From positions 14,475,501 through 14,539,500 of the forward strand of contig NC_134108.1 of NCBI RefSeq assembly GCF_040939455.1: DNA of 64,000 nucleotides, written 5' to 3'. Under the pieces are notes generated by a model. The model saw only the letters and a program-made list of their open reading frames with translations, made no database searches and was not told the DNA's origin. The translations under genes and the position numbers were made by a program. Shown here one piece after another: positions 61,491 to 64,000 of this stretch. The stretch is from Microcebus murinus (taxonomy: Eukaryota > Chordata > Mammalia > Primates > Cheirogaleidae). Within the stretch, counting starts at the first letter, position 1. Every line of letters begins with the position of its first letter.

Positions 61491-61846
61491 CCAAATCAGT
61501 GAATCCTCCCCTGCTTACCTAGTCAACACTCCCCAAAGACAACTGTGGACAATGCATTCATCTGGCTGGCTGTCTGAGAGGAGAAGTGATTTCTTAAGCC
61601 TATTGCTCAAATAGCCTCTGAGTGTCTTCTCTACTTTGATGTCTCCCCTCCCAGCGTCTTAATGGTGGGACTGCAGCCCTCAAACCATTCTTTATTTGCC
61701 AGGAGGAAGAAAGAGGAAAAGGTCGAAGAGTGAGAACAAGATCAATGACTTGCCTGAAGCTAATTCTTTTAACTCTGCGGAGGGAGCAGTCCCGTGTTTC
61801 TGAGAGAATTCCAGAGACAGGTAGAAGATTGCTCTGTGGGTCCTCT
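61491..61846. other. Unassigned sequence
   Basis: No repeat or gene recognised. GCTCTAGCTACCTTA / CCCTAGCTACCTTAGG is doubled near 61862-61900, in the start of the next LTR. Confidence 0.35.
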
Positions 61847-61847
61847 G

Positions 61848-62243
61848 TATTTGTTAGGGTGGCCCTAGCTACCTTAGGCACCCAGCTCTAGCTACCTTAA
61901 CAAATAAACGTGAACTGGATGACTTAAACAGCAGAGGTTTGTGACTTACAGTTCCAGAAGCTAGAAGTCCAAAGTCGAGCTCTTGGCAGAGTTGGTTTCT
62001 TCTCGGGGCTGTGAGGGAAGGGTCGGTTCTAGGCTTGCTGCAAGGCTTGTAGATGGCGTCTTCTCCCTGGGTCTCTAAACTTCCTTATATTTGTGTCTAT
62101 TTCTAAATTTTTCCATTTTATAAGGACACCAGTCACCCTACTGACCTTATTCTAACTTAATTCAAAAACGTTCTCTCCAAAACAGTCACTTTCACAGGTA
62201 CAGCACATATGAATTTGGGGACAATGATATTCAAATCATAGCA
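61848..62243 (-). mobile_element. MLT1-type LTR, antisense
   Basis: TGTATTTGTTAGGGTGGCC, ACTTACAGTTCCAGAAGCTA, TATAAGGACACCAGTCACCC and CATATGAATTTGGGGACAAT are MLT1 in complement. Confidence 0.85.
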
Positions 62244-62359
62244 GAGAGGGACAGGAGACGCAAGAACCTGTTGAAGAAGCGGAAGGATCGCTGGAGGAAA
62301 TGGGAACGAGCTCACCACAAACAAGTGAAAGATTAAATAGCGCAAGAGTCCAGCTGAGG

Positions 62360-62525
62360 TTGGAAATAAAAATAATAATAAAAATAGCTAAATTTATTGA
62401 GCTGCTACTATTCGCCAAATATTACATTAAGCGTTTTGTGGCATTATCTCATTTAATCCTTCTAGTAGTCATGTGAATACTGTCGTTTTCTTTACTTCAT
62501 AGGTGAGGAGCATGACGTGATACTA
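62360..62525 (+). mobile_element. MIR SINE
   Basis: TAAATTTATTGAGCTGCTAC, CATTATCTCATTTAATCCTT and TTTACTTCATAGGTGAGGA. Confidence 0.75.
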
Positions 62526-62734
62526 GGACACCCTGCTGAATCATTTTTCCAGCTGTGCTGATCAGTGTGGGCGTAGGAGCAGAAACCAGAGGATGGGCAG
62601 GTTGGGTCGTTGGCTGTGGATCTGTTCGTTTAAGGAAAGGACAAGAAATTAAGAATCGTAATGGTTTGTGCATTTTACTCAACAGGACACTAGTCCATGA
62701 AAAATTAGTTCTTCAAGGGTCTACTCAGATCTAG

Positions 62735-62965
62735 AGTGGTGCTGTTCATAGAACGTCCTGGTGTGATGGGAATGTTCTATGATTTGAGCTGTTCAATACA
62801 GTAGCCATTAGCTCTATGTGGCTATTGTGTCCTAGGAAACTGAACTGTAAATTCTATTTACATTTGAATAGCTGTCTGTTGCTGCTGGCTACTGTCTAGC
62901 ACAATAGCACACATCTATGGCGTGCTGGAAAACAAATAGCTCCCTGGGTGCACGTTGGACCTTTG
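62735..62965 (+). mobile_element. MER3-like hAT remnant
   Basis: AGTGGTGCTGTTCATAGAAC, TTCAATACAGTAGCCATTAG and GTGGCTATTGTGTCCTAGGA recall MER3-like Charlie elements. The right end is vague. Confidence 0.5.
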
Positions 62966-62974
62966 CAATCACGT

Positions 62975-63278
62975 GATAATCAAGCTTAGATGGGGGCATT
63001 GGGGTGGACCCTAATCCAAAATGACGGGTGCCTTTATAAGAAGAGACAAAGGGACAGAGGAAAGATTCTCATGTGAGGATGGAGGCAGAGAGGTCCGAAG
63101 ATGCAGCCACAAGCGGAGGAATGCCGGGGGCCACCAGAAGCTGGCAGAGACAAGGGAAGACTCCCCCCTGGGGTTTCAGAGCAAGCATGGCCCTGCCAAC
63201 ACCTTGATTTCTGACTTGTAGCCTTCAGAACTGTGAGAGAATAGATTTCTGTTGTTTTAAGCAACCCAGTTTGTGGTC
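62975..63278 (+). mobile_element. MLT1-type LTR, 5'-truncated
   Basis: GGGTGGACCCTAATCCAAAA, AAGATGCAGCCACAAGCGGA and CAGAACTGTGAGAGAATAGA. It ends at TTTGTGGTCCTATC without its last bases and abuts an opposite-strand LTR. Confidence 0.85.
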
Positions 63279-63284
63279 CTATCA

Positions 63285-63500
63285 TGGCCTTCTCCTCTCT
63301 GTGTGTCTCTGTGTCATTTGTCTCTTACAAGGACACCTGTCACTAGATGTAGGTCCAACCTGATTAATCCAGGATGATCTCATGTCGAGATCCTTAACTT
63401 AATTACACCTGCAAAGACGTTTTTCCAAATAAGGGCACATTCACAGGTCCCAGGTGGTCATATCTTTTGCTGGGCGTGGGGGGCACTCTTCTACCCACTG
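63285..63500 (-). mobile_element. MLT1-type LTR part, antisense
   Basis: CTTACAAGGACACCTGTCAC, TCCAGGATGATCTCATGTCG and CATTCACAGGTCCCAGGTGG are MLT1 in complement; its 3' half is missing, so two partial LTRs meet in inverted order. Confidence 0.8.
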
Positions 63501-64000
63501 TAGGCACTCTCCTAAACAAATGTCCCTTGGAAACCCTCCGCCACTGTCCGGGATCACTTCCTGGTCATTTTTTAGCTGGCTTATAATAAAACTTGCCTCT
63601 GCCTTCTGGTTCCTCCTCTGAGCAGCATCAGAATGATCTTCCTGCAATGTGAAACTGATCGAGTCACTCCCTGCTCAGATAGCATGAGACTGCATCAGCA
63701 CTGTGATTCTGAGTGTTTCAGAAAATATGTTGTAATGGAAATGTTTCCAAGCTTTCAAAGGACAGAAAATTGGCTCCAATTTGTATATTAGAGCAATTTA
63801 AATACATTCATCTGGGCGATGCCTGCACATAACCTCCCACTCTGATGCCTGAATTAATGAATTAATATCAGGGCTCCAGGTTCTACCCAAATGCTTTATC
63901 TAATTGGATGCAAATTAAATATGCATACTTAGTAAACTGAATTTGGAAACTCCACAGTCCCTCAGAGGAAACAAACTTCCAAATGTTCAATATGGCCAAC
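63501..64000. other. AT-rich single-copy end, candidate noncoding element
   Basis: No repeat is recognised after 63500. The last 300 bases carry an octamer ATGCAAAT (63908-63915) next to TAATTGG (63901-63907), and GAATTAATGAATTAATATC. No exon structure. Confidence 0.4.

Overview
The window is primate nuclear DNA with no protein-coding or structural RNA gene I can support. It is intergenic or deep intronic sequence built mostly from interspersed repeats. More than thirty Alu-type (7SL-derived) SINE copies fix it as primate. Many share a middle-linker block containing TTGGCCAATTAATTTC (or its complement) and a right arm reading GTGAGTGCCATGGCGTCAGCC, a form I associate with strepsirrhines. No galago-type tRNA-derived SINE was seen, so a lemur is the best guess. 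Long open frames are frames through L1, L2, LTR or GC-rich sequence, and none has a start, splice sites and family similarity together.

Layout: 1-5.8 kb has an L1 (minus strand) broken by Alus, including an inverted L1+Alu repeat. 5.46-6.19 kb is a tight inverted Alu pair. 6.4-9.4 kb is an old L1 holding two MaLR LTRs, one of which holds a Tigger, holding a second Tigger, holding an Alu. 9.4-24.3 kb mixes single-copy sequence with L2, LTR, hAT and Alu copies. 24.3-29.3 kb is a direct tandem duplication of an L2-bearing unit; copy 1 carries a later TA-flanked DNA transposon whose empty site is preserved in copy 2. 29.4-43.4 kb has MIR, L1, L2 and MLT1 copies plus a CpG-rich single-copy patch near 35.3-35.6 kb. 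43.5-45.2 kb is a 402 bp inverted repeat (6 mismatches) around a 0.9 kb single-copy spacer. 45.2-58.4 kb holds L2, LTRs, Alus and a 31 bp insertion with a 17 bp target-site duplication. An interstitial telomeric array lies at 58.48 kb. 58.5-64 kb holds hAT and Tigger elements, MLT1 LTRs and an AT-rich single-copy end.

No genes work together here. What the window offers is a readable history of insertions, nestings and local duplications, much of it ordered by target-site duplications visible in the sequence. Repeat family names are from memory of consensus sequences, without a library search; classes (Alu, L1, L2, MIR, MLT1, Tigger, hAT) are surer than subfamilies.
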